Below, in pieces: positions 45,920 through 53,769 of a stretch of 64,000 bases of DNA. The translations under genes were made by a program, and so were the position numbers. Position 1 is the first letter of the stretch, and every line of letters starts with the position of its first letter. The DNA is taken from IMG/VR virus record IMGVR_UViG_3300033149_003588, positions 80,799 through 144,798 of that record. The stretch is one strand, 5' to 3'. The notes under the pieces were generated by a model. It saw nothing but the letters and a program-made list of their open reading frames with translations. It ran no database searches and was not told the origin of the DNA. The DNA is from a virus.

Positions 45920-46056
45920 TTAGATTTTATTTGTTTCATCGTTTTTTCTAACTCATCTATTCTACATTCGTTTTTTATTGTTCGTATTGATGCAACAATA
46001 CCCATCATAACGCCGTAAATTACTATCATTGTAACAAGAAATTCCAAGAAGTTCAT
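45901..46056 (-). CDS. 51-residue single-TM protein
   Basis: From ATG 46056 with AAGGAGG nine bases upstream. One transmembrane helix (FLEFLVTMIVIYGVMMGIVA), then a coiled, basic tail (RIDELEKTMKQIKSKEKPKG). Probably membrane anchored with a cytoplasmic coiled tail. Function unknown. Confidence 0.5.
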   Translation of the reverse strand: MNFLEFLVTMIVIYGVMMGIVASIRTIKNECRIDELEKTMKQIKSKEKPKG

Positions 46057-46076
46057 TTCTTCAGGCCTCCTTAAAA

Positions 46077-46676
46077 TTATTGAGCTTTTATGATGCGATA
46101 CGACGGAATACCTGCCTCGCCGTGTGCTAACATATATGTCCCAGACTCTTGTTCGTCTATCCATTTTCGCGCAGCTTTTGCGTTAGGCCACTCCCGTATT
46201 GGTGCATCGATATCGTCGTCATCACGTATGATGGTATATGTATCGCAACCATAATAATTACCGATACGCAAGACATTAACCGTATCATCATAATCATCAG
46301 GGACTATGGCTGCATCAAGCACATCATCATAGCCCCAAGCTAACATCCATTCGAGGTCTGTCTCCTCGTGTTCCCAATCCTCGATAATATCACGGATTAT
46401 CTCTTCAGGAGTTTGGTTAGAGTGCTCTAATACCACAAGTTCGGGGTCATATTGGTCATCGACCCAGATAAGACGATGTCCGCCCAGCTCGTATATGGCG
46501 ACAACATAATCATTGCCCTTTATGTTGTCCCAGCTTGCGCGCCTCTCTGCAATTAGCTTTCCCTCTGACAATACAATGTCAACAATGTCAACATAGTCAT
46601 CGATGTCAGGGTCGTAATCGGGGAACGTAAGCTTTACCAATTCCTCGATTGTGTCGATTTCATTTCTGTTATTCAT
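46077..46676 (-). CDS. acidic hypothetical protein
   Basis: 199 residues, strongly acidic (FPDYDPDIDDYVDIVDIV, DDYDDTVNV, RDDDDIDAP). AAGGAGG before the ATG. Low pI and scattered tryptophans suggest a DNA-mimic or soluble inhibitor, but this is inference from composition. Base content is closer to GC-balanced than the replication genes. Confidence 0.45.
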   Translation of the reverse strand: MNNRNEIDTIEELVKLTFPDYDPDIDDYVDIVDIVLSEGKLIAERRASWDNIKGNDYVVAIYELGGHRLIWVDDQYDPELVVLEHSNQTPEEIIRDIIEDWEHEETDLEWMLAWGYDDVLDAAIVPDDYDDTVNVLRIGNYYGCDTYTIIRDDDDIDAPIREWPNAKAARKWIDEQESGTYMLAHGEAGIPSYRIIKAQ

Positions 46677-46698
46677 TTTGCCTCCTTTTTCCCGAAAG

Positions 46699-46923
46699 TC
46701 AACTACTTTTTTGTAAAGGTCCCTTTGCTTTTATTCTCAATTCTGTATAGGCTTCTGTGACTTCTGTCGTCCATTCAATTATCTCTTTAATTTTAGCTAA
46801 TCTTTCTTCCATCCTCCTCGCCACATCCAACATTTCTGTCACTGACCTAATAACTTTGCCGCTCAACGCATCTAATTGTTCCTCAAATTTCCCCACTCCC
46901 AGCTTGTCCACTTTGACACTCAT
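46699..46923 (-). CDS. small coiled-coil protein
   Basis: 74 residues, AAGGAGG before the ATG. Heptad-like helical stretch KVIRSVTEMLDVARRMEERL followed by KIKEIIEWTTEVTEAYTELR. Likely forms a coiled coil. Function unknown. Confidence 0.48.
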   Translation of the reverse strand: MSVKVDKLGVGKFEEQLDALSGKVIRSVTEMLDVARRMEERLAKIKEIIEWTTEVTEAYTELRIKAKGPLQKSS

Positions 46924-46932
46924 TTTGCCTCC

Positions 46933-47292
46933 TTAAAAATTCGTTTTTTCCCACCTATTATCTTTCTTACAGTCGGTATTATAATAACAAACATCCCCAA
47001 TATAAAACTCAAGAAATCCATCCCCATCCCAATAGCAGAATACTTTAATTTCCTCCCCTAAAACTATGCCAGCCGGAATTTTCCAAGCACCAATTCCAGC
47101 TCTACACTTCTCATCGCCACCATAACAATCCTCCACGATAATATCTACATAATCATCATCTTTTATCTCTTCGGCCTCCTTAATCGGTTCGAAGGAACTA
47201 TAACAACCGAAACCTTCTGGAAATATCTTCTCTCTTAAAAATTCCCCAACAATATTCGGATTGGTATTTTCGAAATCTTTGATTGAAACCAT
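46933..47292 (-). CDS. hypothetical protein
   Basis: 119 residues from ATG 47292, with AGGAGGG ten bases upstream; an upstream TTG frame is not needed. Sequence has EIKVFCYWDGDGFLEFYIG and several cysteines. The ribosome binding site lies inside the last codons of the preceding TM-protein gene. No family recognised. Confidence 0.45.
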   Translation of the reverse strand: MVSIKDFENTNPNIVGEFLREKIFPEGFGCYSSFEPIKEAEEIKDDDYVDIIVEDCYGGDEKCRAGIGAWKIPAGIVLGEEIKVFCYWDGDGFLEFYIGDVCYYNTDCKKDNRWEKTNF

Positions 47293-47293
47293 T

Positions 47294-47536
47294 TTATTTA
47301 GCCCTCCTAGCAATTGTTACTGAATCTGGATATGGCATATACTCGCTAAACACTGTGTCATCATTACTCAAAACCAAGTAAGCAATCGAGTCCTGCAATA
47401 ATAATATTCCCGTCTGAAGAGTATACGTTTTTGCCTTATTAAAAGTAATCTCCTCCGAGGGACTCATAATCACTGCTACTATCAGAAATACAATTGATAG
47501 TGTAAACAATACAACACACATAACCTCGGTTTTCAT
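47294..47536 (-). CDS. TM protein of the 'TLQT-LLQDS' family, copy 1
   Basis: 80 residues. The N-terminal TM helix (VMCVVLFTLSIVFLIVAVIM) is followed by TLQTGILLLQDS...LSNDDTVFSEYMPYPDS. The same TM plus LQTxxxLLQDS plus LSNGDTVF..Y.PYPDS plan recurs at 48501-48686, 49478-49738 and 51850-52158. These are membrane-anchored small proteins of unknown role. Confidence 0.5.
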   Translation of the reverse strand: MKTEVMCVVLFTLSIVFLIVAVIMSPSEEITFNKAKTYTLQTGILLLQDSIAYLVLSNDDTVFSEYMPYPDSVTIARRAK

Positions 47537-47573
47537 TTTATTGCCTCCCTTGATTTGTCATCTACTTTTGATT

Positions 47574-47900
47574 TTATTTTGCCTCATTTCTTCTAACGTA
47601 TTCTATATCTGTTTCGTTTATTTTATCCATACACCATGTCGCATCGCTGATATGTTCTATTGGGTCTCCATCATTATCGAGAGTCTGCAGATATATTTTA
47701 TCTGGTACATCCAATTCATTATCTTGTATTCTTAATTTGCTCTCGCCAATATGTTTAATCGCTGAATATCGGTTGTCTGCGAATATCCAACCGAGAGGGT
47801 TGGACAGAAAACTCTGGATAATTATTTCCCTGGAGATGTCTGCATAATCTGCGATGACCTCATCATCGTAAATTTCTATGATAATTTTAATGCAACTCAT
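47574..47900 (-). CDS. hypothetical protein
   Basis: 108 residues from ATG 47900, behind AAGGAG. Alpha/beta, acidic, containing VIADYADISREIIIQSFLSN and DKIYLQTLDNDGDPIEHI. Overlaps the upstream gene's stop region. Function unknown. Confidence 0.45.
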   Translation of the reverse strand: MSCIKIIIEIYDDEVIADYADISREIIIQSFLSNPLGWIFADNRYSAIKHIGESKLRIQDNELDVPDKIYLQTLDNDGDPIEHISDATWCMDKINETDIEYVRRNEAK

Positions 47901-47923
47901 CTTTATTCTCCTTTCAGATATTA

Positions 47924-48202
47924 TCATCTGGTATAGTATGCAATCTCTGCGCGTCCCTGCTCAATCCACCTCTTCAGATTTCTAATTATGTCGTTTGCTA
48001 GGTGATCTATAGTACCCGGCCAACATGCTTTATACTGTTCTGCCAATTCTTTGTCACGAATGATTATTGTGACACGAACTTCGTGTAGCACTCCATCTCC
48101 TTCCCAAATCATACCTGGCATTCCGCACTCAGAAGGAGCTTCGTAAGAATTCGAATCATCAACTACGCTAACTTCGTTCTCGCTTTTACTCTTGTCATTC
48201 AT
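47924..48202 (-). CDS. hypothetical protein
   Basis: 92 residues. Contains GVLHEVRVTIIIRDKELAEQ then ACWPGTIDHLANDIIRNLKRW. GGAGG before the ATG, which overlaps the upstream TGA (ATGA). Looks like a compact alpha/beta protein. No family recognised. Confidence 0.45.
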   Translation of the reverse strand: MNDKSKSENEVSVVDDSNSYEAPSECGMPGMIWEGDGVLHEVRVTIIIRDKELAEQYKACWPGTIDHLANDIIRNLKRWIEQGRAEIAYYTR

Positions 48203-48504
48203 TTTGCCTCCAATTCTCTAATTGCATCGGCAACTGTCCAGCCATCGTTATCCGCTAACGCAAGTATATCGGGGTCGTTAGTTCTCCAACCATCTAAAAC
48301 CTGCAAATGAGCGACTCGTGTGCCGTCTCGGTCTGCAAGTGCAAGGACTTTCTTATCTTCGGTTACCCAATTAAAACAGGTTTGATAATGAGCAACTGAA
48401 AAACCACAATCATCTGCCAATGAGAGAGTTTCGTAGTCCTCAAATAATTCGCCAGCCCTAACTCTTTTTACTGCTTCCCAGTAGGTTTTCGGTTTGCTAT
48501 TCAT
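48199..48504 (-). CDS. repeat protein with LADxxGxxVAH units
   Basis: 101 residues made largely of a repeat: DYETLSLADDCGFSVAHYQ, KKVLALADRDGTRVAHLQ, PDILALADNDGWTVADAI. It resembles an ankyrin-like or other helical repeat of about 30 residues and is a distant stylistic relative of the DUF4116-like array further right. ATGA overlap with the upstream gene. May mediate protein contacts. Confidence 0.5.
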   Translation of the reverse strand: MNSKPKTYWEAVKRVRAGELFEDYETLSLADDCGFSVAHYQTCFNWVTEDKKVLALADRDGTRVAHLQVLDGWRTNDPDILALADNDGWTVADAIRELEAK

Positions 48505-48686
48505 TTATGTCCACCATTTTTGTCTCGCAATAGCGATATTTCCGTTTGGAGAGTATCTATATATGCCTTGTTATGGATATTCTCATGTCGGCACGTCTCA
48601 AGCAAAAATCCCATCAATAATATTATTATCGTAAGTATAGATGTATATATAAGATATGCTATCGCATCTTTTTCACGTGTTGTCAT
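48501..48686 (-). CDS. TM protein of the 'TLQT-LLQDS' family, copy 2
   Basis: 61 residues from ATG 48686, whose ATGA overlaps the lytic transglycosylase stop. TM helix AYLIYTSILTIIILLMGFLL, then ETCRHENIHNKAYIDTLQTE and ISLLRD. It is nearly identical over that stretch to the copy at 49478-49738 but ends early, lacking the PYPDS part. Position beside a transglycosylase would allow a holin-like or lysis role; unproven. Confidence 0.5.
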   Translation of the reverse strand: MTTREKDAIAYLIYTSILTIIILLMGFLLETCRHENIHNKAYIDTLQTEISLLRDKNGGHK

Positions 48687-49177
48687 TTTATTAATCTCTC
48701 CCATTCTTTTTTGTATTTTACTATTTTCTTTACATATTCGACTGTATCACGATAACGTATATGTTTTTCAAGCTCTACGTATGTTGTGACTTCGTTTTCC
48801 TCGATTATTTTCTTTATCTGCGATATGCCGCAGTTGTATGCTGCGAACATTGCCAATAATCGGTCTTGACCGTCAAGATATTCTGCTAATCTATCATAGC
48901 AATAAAATCTATCATACCAAATACCAGCTTCAATATTGCTTTTACCATCAAGTATGCTTTTTGACAAATGTGGTAAATATGACTTTATTTTATACCAGGT
49001 ATGTAACATCAATTGCATCATTCCGTAAAAGCCCGCGCGAGAAACTAATTTCGGGTCAAGATTGCTTTCCACCTTCGCCTGTGCGACAAACCATAGATAA
49101 AAATTGGCATCTTTTTCGACCTCTTCAGGCCAATATTTTTTAGTCGCGTTGATAAAATGCTTTTTATAGGGTATCAC
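48683..49177 (-). CDS. lytic transglycosylase (SLT family)
   Basis: 164 residues, GTG start behind AAGGA. Lysozyme-like fold: catalytic E37 in AKVESNLDP, then SRAGFYGMMQLM, and LAMFAAYNCG, the three motifs of family 1 transglycosylases. It cleaves the glycan strands of peptidoglycan and could serve as endolysin or as a virion-associated muralytic enzyme. No signal peptide, so release would need a holin or virion delivery. Confidence 0.85.
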   Translation of the reverse strand: MIPYKKHFINATKKYWPEEVEKDANFYLWFVAQAKVESNLDPKLVSRAGFYGMMQLMLHTWYKIKSYLPHLSKSILDGKSNIEAGIWYDRFYCYDRLAEYLDGQDRLLAMFAAYNCGISQIKKIIEENEVTTYVELEKHIRYRDTVEYVKKIVKYKKEWERLIK

Positions 49178-49292
49178 TTCTTATATCCTTCCCACTTTCA
49201 TTTTTTACTTTACCGTATTTATCATATATTACAAGGTCTTCTGGCTTTGGCGACCGACCAAATCTCCACAACTTATATTTTTGGTTTAGATT

Positions 49293-49469
49293 TCATTTTC
49301 TCTCTAATCTATTATATGTCCATTTTTCTTTTGGGAGAACCGCTCTCATAAATCCCTTCGGGCGATATTTCTTTAATACTTCTAACAATCTAAATAAATC
49401 AAATTCTTCCCCTGCTTTCAGGCCAGAACCCCCCCCTGCTTTTTCATAGATTTTCAATTTACCTTCCAT
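49293..49469 (-). CDS. 58-residue small protein
   Basis: GAGG lies five bases before ATG 49469. Product MEGKLKIYEKAGGGSGLKAG...LFRLLEVLKKYRPKGFMRAV. After its TGA the same frame stays open for about 38 more codons (KYKLWRFGRSPKPEDLVIYD), so the stop may be a recent nonsense mutation or a readthrough site. Function unknown. Confidence 0.5.
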   Translation of the reverse strand: MEGKLKIYEKAGGGSGLKAGEEFDLFRLLEVLKKYRPKGFMRAVLPKEKWTYNRLERK

Positions 49470-49477
49470 TTTTACCT

Positions 49478-49738
49478 CTATTTCTTTTTATATTTTGCCT
49501 TCTTCATATAATCGAAGATTGTATTACCATTACTTGATATTAAATGAGTACCTTCAATATTTACAGGCAAATACAATAGCGAATATTGCAATAACGATAT
49601 TTCCGTTTGGAGAGTATCTATATATGCCTTGTTATGGGTATTCTCACGTCGACACGCCTCATGTAAAAAACCCATAGACACTGCTGTTATTACGAATATA
49701 AACGCACATATAAGCTGTATTATATCGCGTGTTGTCAC
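49478..49738 (-). CDS. TM protein of the 'TLQT-LLQDS' family, copy 3
   Basis: 86 residues, GTG start with GGAGG four bases upstream. TM helix IIQLICAFIFVITAVSMGFL, then EACRRENTHNKAYIDTLQTE and ISLLQYS, then LISSNGNTIFDYMKKAKYKK. Paralogue of the genes at 47294-47536, 48501-48686 and 51850-52158. Function unknown. Confidence 0.5.
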   Translation of the reverse strand: MTTRDIIQLICAFIFVITAVSMGFLHEACRRENTHNKAYIDTLQTEISLLQYSLLYLPVNIEGTHLISSNGNTIFDYMKKAKYKKK

Positions 49739-49752
49739 CGTGCCTCCCCGGA

Positions 49753-49911
49753 TTATTGAGTTTTTACAACGTGGTCACACCTGTGTATCGGATTATTGTG
49801 ACAATCAAGGCCATAATTGGCCAATACACAAGATTCACAGTCACGCTCATCTGGTAAAAGACCATATGTACAATAGAAGACACTATCCCAATCAGGTATT
49901 CCTGTCTCCAT
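49753..49911 (-). CDS. 52-residue RDCESC-family protein
   Basis: ATG 49911 with GGAG eight bases upstream. Product runs METGIPDWDSVFYCTYGLL, ERDCESCVLANYGLDCHNNP, IHRCD. It matches the 44554-44769 protein across the whole cysteine core, including RDCESC and GLDC..NP.H, and is a second copy of the same zinc-type family. Confidence 0.55.
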   Translation of the reverse strand: METGIPDWDSVFYCTYGLLPDERDCESCVLANYGLDCHNNPIHRCDHVVKTQ

Positions 49912-49942
49912 TCTATTCTCTCCTTCCTTTGCTTTATATATT

Positions 49943-50314
49943 TTATTCCCCGTGTTCTAGGGTCACCAATTTCATAATATCAGTACTAACAAAGTCTTCC
50001 ATAGACCCATGGAACGTTATATTGTCATTATCCTCTATCGTAACTGTTTGATTTTTGACATCAACTGTTATAAGCCGCCATATGTCACCATGCCTATGGG
50101 TATCGATACCATATCCCGTTTCACTGGTGACATCGTCTCCTTTCATATGATCAAAGATTATCCTGGCCAAATATCCACTATCATCCCACCTCTGGCGTCT
50201 GGATAGGGCATCATAAACATCTTTAACTAAACCAGTTGCCCCCCAGTGTGTGTATAAATATATACTATCGCCGTCATACTCGTCTCTAATACGTACCTGT
50301 GCTCTGTCTCCCAT
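49943..50314 (-). CDS. phage hypothetical protein (MGDRAQVRI family)
   Basis: 123 residues from ATG 50314. MGDRAQVRIRDEYDGDSIYL, then YTHWGATGL and YDALSRRQRWDDSGYLARII are features of a small protein common in phage accessory regions. AAAGGAGG lies upstream at a long spacing. The domain's function is not known to me. Confidence 0.5.
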   Translation of the reverse strand: MGDRAQVRIRDEYDGDSIYLYTHWGATGLVKDVYDALSRRQRWDDSGYLARIIFDHMKGDDVTSETGYGIDTHRHGDIWRLITVDVKNQTVTIEDNDNITFHGSMEDFVSTDIMKLVTLEHGE

Positions 50315-50348
50315 AGTTTCTGCTATCCTCCTTTTGTGTGTTGCTATT

Positions 50349-50726
50349 CTATGTATAATATGCATCATATATATTCGCTTTCGTCACGATATGACTGGCC
50401 ATAATGGCAGCATAATGGTCATCACCACCATAGAAAATCTTATTACTATAAAATATAATACCAAATGCAACCCATATTTTGGCATATAATATAGCAACAT
50501 TCCTGTCGCAATAAGCCAAACACGCTCGATGCGTTTTGAATATATCCTCTATTCCTTCCACTTCCATATATTCTACTACATGATCACGATTATAACCATC
50601 AACTAAATGTTTTCTAATTAGAGCCGTGCGTTTAGATGTCTGACTTCGTATATATAGTTCTTTGTATGATGTATTCAAATTTGTTGCACTAGCCTCGATA
50701 ATTATATTCTTATCCCATTCTTCCAT
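50349..50726 (-). CDS. hypothetical protein
   Basis: 125 residues from ATG 50726; the frame also opens at a TTG upstream. Helical with CLAYCDRNVAILYAKIWVAF and a hydrophobic strand region. It ends close to the previous gene's 5' region. Function unknown. Confidence 0.42.
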   Translation of the reverse strand: MEEWDKNIIIEASATNLNTSYKELYIRSQTSKRTALIRKHLVDGYNRDHVVEYMEVEGIEDIFKTHRACLAYCDRNVAILYAKIWVAFGIIFYSNKIFYGGDDHYAAIMASHIVTKANIYDAYYT

Positions 50727-50728
50727 AT

Positions 50729-51364
50729 CTATATGTGACAATCGACGATGGTTATTAAGGTATCAGGATTTAAATCCTTAAGGAATGTATCCCAATACTC
50801 ATTACTCCAGTTAGGATTATTGTTGATGCTCACACCCCAGCCCAGCATCTCTCCTTTGGAGTGCCACTCCCCATCCTCTGTGATCACAGCATAAGTACTA
50901 AATGGATCTGGCTCTCTGTTCATTGCTGCCCAGTCTATATCGCCAAATCTGGCCTGGTCCACACCACCTATATAGTGTGGTGTATCATTATATATATCTG
51001 GTTGGCCACACTCCCCAGTAGCACCATCCTTAAGTTTAAGTAATCCCAACCATCTACCTCCAATAAGATAAAAATCCCATTGGGCATTGGGATTGTGATA
51101 AAAACCATACCCTCCGTATTCCTCGCTATATATATAATTATAGTAATGTCTCACCCATTCCTCTGGTGTTTTATTGCGATCCTCGGCAGGACATTTTTGC
51201 ATATATATATCATATGCTTCCTCCCGAGAAAACACTAATTCAAATTCTAACCTTGCGTCTATGTCTTCTCCCTTATATGAGTCTTCATATAGATATAGCT
51301 CTCTATAAGGTGCAAGCTTTTCTTCGATGTTGTCACCAATCACTAATGCCGAGAAATGACTCAT
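50729..51364 (-). CDS. widespread phage protein (MSHFxxLVIG family)
   Basis: 211 residues. The opening MSHFSALVIGDNIEEKLAPY, the NPNAQWDFYLIGGRWLGLLK segment and DQARFGDIDW are hallmarks of an uncharacterised family seen in many unrelated phages. ATGA overlap with the upstream gene, GAGG as ribosome binding site. The conserved Asp/His/Trp suggest an enzyme, but no activity is established to my knowledge. Confidence 0.65.
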   Translation of the reverse strand: MSHFSALVIGDNIEEKLAPYRELYLYEDSYKGEDIDARLEFELVFSREEAYDIYMQKCPAEDRNKTPEEWVRHYYNYIYSEEYGGYGFYHNPNAQWDFYLIGGRWLGLLKLKDGATGECGQPDIYNDTPHYIGGVDQARFGDIDWAAMNREPDPFSTYAVITEDGEWHSKGEMLGWGVSINNNPNWSNEYWDTFLKDLNPDTLITIVDCHI

Positions 51365-51717
51365 AGCTTCGCCTCACTTTTATTTTGTTTTTCAAATGCA
51401 GCCTCTATCATGTGTATTGCTTCAGCATGGGCTATATTGCCACCAGTCAACGACTCAATAAGCTTAAGTAATTTATCTCCATGCATTTTTATTTCTATAT
51501 CACCATTATTTATAATGATGTGGTTTACCTCGACCCATTCGCTAGCAATATCCAGACTAGCCCACGCTACATCGACACCCTCGGCTGGACCAGAATATAC
51601 GTGATCTTGCCATACAGGAACACTATAATAGATATTCGCACTGTAACCCTGTTTAACTAGTATATCTACAGTATCGAATACTCTATCTATGTGTGTGCCA
51701 TTCGTTTCATCTAACAT
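51361..51717 (-). CDS. hypothetical protein
   Basis: 118 residues from ATG 51717, behind AAGGAGG. Central sheet-like part (ASEWVEVNHIIINNGDIEIK) and helical end (HMIEAAFEKQNKSEAKL). Its ribosome binding site is encoded in the last codons (GQGG, stop) of the 43-residue gene upstream. Function unknown. Confidence 0.45.
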   Translation of the reverse strand: MLDETNGTHIDRVFDTVDILVKQGYSANIYYSVPVWQDHVYSGPAEGVDVAWASLDIASEWVEVNHIIINNGDIEIKMHGDKLLKLIESLTGGNIAHAEAIHMIEAAFEKQNKSEAKL

Positions 51718-51721
51718 TGGG

Positions 51722-51853
51722 CTAACCTCCTTGCCCACTTATTACTTTATACTGCTTTTCTAATCTAGAAGCCGTTACTTTGTGAGTATAAGAGCGCCTT
51801 ACCATCCCACGTAACACAAAGTATATTAAAATATATATAATATGTTGTTTCAT
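51722..51853 (-). CDS. 43-residue small TM protein
   Basis: ATG 51853 overlaps the TGA of the preceding gene (ATGA). The product MKQHIIYILIYFVLRGMV is a short membrane helix followed by RRSYTHKVTASRLEKQYKV and GQGG. The last codons supply the AAGGAGG for the next gene. The overlaps on both ends support a real gene. Confidence 0.5.
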   Translation of the reverse strand: MKQHIIYILIYFVLRGMVRRSYTHKVTASRLEKQYKVISGQGG

Positions 51854-52158
51854 GGATTTTTAATAATTATTATCGAATCTGGATATGGTATATATCCACT
51901 AAATACTGTATCACCATTGCTTAAAACTAAATGGGCACCCGTAATAATTATATCTGGATCGAACAATAATGATGATATCGAATCCTGTAATAATAATATC
52001 TCGACCCGAAGAGAGTCTATGTATGCCCTATCATGGACAACCTCATGGTGACATATATCACATTGATAGCCAAGAATTATCACCGCTCCCAAAGATACGA
52101 ATATAAGAGCTAAATAAAAGTAGCGTAAAAACCTACTGTCATCGTTTTCCCCATTCAT
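51850..52158 (-). CDS. TM protein of the 'TLQT-LLQDS' family, copy 4
   Basis: 102 residues from ATG 52158, with AGGAGG seven bases upstream. TM helix YLALIFVSLGAVIILGYQC, then HEVVHDRAYIDSLRVEILLL and QDS, then AHLVLSNGDTVFSGYIPYPD. The fullest member of the family whose other copies are at 47.3, 48.5 and 49.5 kb. Membrane-associated, function unknown. Confidence 0.55.
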   Translation of the reverse strand: MNGENDDSRFLRYFYLALIFVSLGAVIILGYQCDICHHEVVHDRAYIDSLRVEILLLQDSISSLLFDPDIIITGAHLVLSNGDTVFSGYIPYPDSIIIIKNP

Positions 52159-52254
52159 TATATTCCTCCTTAGATCTTGTATCCACAAAAATAAGAGATA
52201 TATGACAAATTGAACATCAAGCCACTTATATTTAAATGAGTATTTCTTATCGCA

Positions 52255-52656
52255 TCAAACACTATATCTAGATTCTACTAATTGTTTAACAAATTGCTTC
52301 ACATCGTCTATCTGGTTATTATTGAACCATTTGATAATATTATCAAGTTCTACAGACCCAATGATGACTGGATCAAATGAAGCATCTATATATATATCGA
52401 TTTCAGTAAGATTTATCCTTCTTGTGCATTTTGCTGCATTGGTAATGGATAATTGGTCAACCAGATCATTTTTGAGTTGTAGCAAATAATTATCCAGAAG
52501 GTCTTGCGATATTCCATCCCTACCTACAAGTAATGAAATGTCGACATCTGTGGTACCTTTTGCCCAAGCCCTTACCTTTATATAGGCAGGGAAGCATAAC
52601 TCTATACAGTCGACTAAATTTATGGCATCACTTATATCGACTATCATGGTATCCAT
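52255..52656 (-). CDS. hypothetical protein
   Basis: 133 residues. Contains DISLLVGRDGISQDLLDNYL and NLTEIDIYIDASFDPVIIG, alternating strand and helix. AGGA precedes the ATG closely. A perfect palindrome lies just upstream at 52670-52685. No family recognised. Confidence 0.45.
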   Translation of the reverse strand: MDTMIVDISDAINLVDCIELCFPAYIKVRAWAKGTTDVDISLLVGRDGISQDLLDNYLLQLKNDLVDQLSITNAAKCTRRINLTEIDIYIDASFDPVIIGSVELDNIIKWFNNNQIDDVKQFVKQLVESRYSV

Positions 52657-52669
52657 ATTCCTGTGTTAT

Positions 52670-52685
52670 GATAGGTCAACCTATC
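52670..52685. promoter_or_regulatory. palindromic operator candidate
   Basis: GATAGGTCAACCTATC is a 7-base inverted repeat with a 2-base centre, 13 bases upstream of the ATG at 52656. Its size and position suit a dimeric repressor site. No second copy was noticed in the window. Confidence 0.35.
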
Positions 52686-52773
52686 TTGGTTAAAGATCGA
52701 TATATAAATAACGATTTCTTTCTCATCGTGCGATCAGAGCAAGGTATGAACCGATCTCAATAACTAATCGACC

Positions 52774-53127
52774 CTATTTAATTGAGTCGATCGGCAATAA
52801 CCTCTGGAGTACATCGAATTCATTGTCGAGAAATGCTTCGATAATATCCATGGTTCTATCTGGATCAAGACATACACCTGCCGATTCATCGCCATTACTA
52901 CTACTGATATGTAGATTCTCGACATCTATGTTTATATCATCATCATCCATGCTATCAAACACATCATCAGTAGTTATGTCCACCGAATCGAAGTAGACAC
53001 CATCGATATCGACAGTAGTGTATATCGGAATCTGTATCAAACCAGTAATCCATGCATCAGTATCATCTCCGAAAAGCGATTTTACATGCTCGATTAGTCT
53101 TTTGGCATCCATCATCGATATAACCAT
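52774..53127 (-). CDS. acidic hypothetical protein
   Basis: 117 residues from ATG 53127, behind AAGGAGG; the longer frame upstream is not needed. Acidic centre (DDVFDSMDDDDINIDVENLH) and a helical start (DAKRLIEHVKSLFGDDTDAW). Short coding distance to the previous gene. Function unknown. Confidence 0.45.
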   Translation of the reverse strand: MVISMMDAKRLIEHVKSLFGDDTDAWITGLIQIPIYTTVDIDGVYFDSVDITTDDVFDSMDDDDINIDVENLHISSSNGDESAGVCLDPDRTMDIIEAFLDNEFDVLQRLLPIDSIK

Positions 53128-53170
53128 CTTACTCCTCCTTGTTTTTGTGTTATTTAATCGATTAATCGTG

Positions 53171-53593
53171 TTATTTCTTAGGATGGAAGAAATGTATAAC
53201 ATCTTCCAATGACCCATTAACCAATGGCTCTTTGAAATCATTGTTACAACTGAATACCTGGGCTTTGCCCTTGTTGTCACCAGAATGTCCACTGGCTGGT
53301 GTTACCCAGTATATAACATCCCCGTGCTCACCATCCATGATAGAGATACTATCATATAAATCACCATAGGCTGGGCAATTGTTCTTGAAAAACACATAAC
53401 ACTCCTCAACATCGAACTTATCAGTATCAGAAATGTCTACCAACAGCTTGCCCAGTGTGTCCAGCCTATCTGCAAGTTCTGCATCGGGACAAAACCAATC
53501 AAACCAGCCAGCATTTATCTGGGTATTCACATCTTTACTACGGAATTCCCCTGTCCTGTACCTCTTAATAAAATCTGCAATCTTTATCGACAT
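53171..53593 (-). CDS. hypothetical protein
   Basis: 140 residues from ATG 53593 (a second ATG at 53596 is adjacent), behind AAAGGAGG. It starts MSIKIADFIKRYRTGEFRSK and contains CPAYGDLYDSISIMDGEHGD and IYWVTPASGHSGDN. It is the first gene behind promoter-like element B (53700-53725). No family recognised. Confidence 0.45.
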   Translation of the reverse strand: MSIKIADFIKRYRTGEFRSKDVNTQINAGWFDWFCPDAELADRLDTLGKLLVDISDTDKFDVEECYVFFKNNCPAYGDLYDSISIMDGEHGDVIYWVTPASGHSGDNKGKAQVFSCNNDFKEPLVNGSLEDVIHFFHPKK

Positions 53594-53699
53594 CATTCCT
53601 CCTTTGATTGAAATAAATATGAAATTATATCCATTGCCTAGTAATCGGTTCATTCCTTATATGACTTCCTTTGCCCGACACTCTGCCCTCACCCATAAG

Positions 53700-53725
53700 A
53701 AAGTAGATGGCAAGCTCGGTGTCAA
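53700..53725 (-). promoter_or_regulatory. promoter-like element, copy B
   Basis: Minus strand: TTGACA, 14 bases with GAGCTTGCCATC, TACTTT. It shares GGACAGGAGGGGCTTGACAC upstream with copy C. Located about 110 bases before the ATG at 53593, and between two genes, so it can only serve the leftward group. Confidence 0.5.
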
Positions 53726-53769
53726 GCCCCTCCTGTCCGAGATGCGAGTCCATGAGGTCAACTGTCCAT

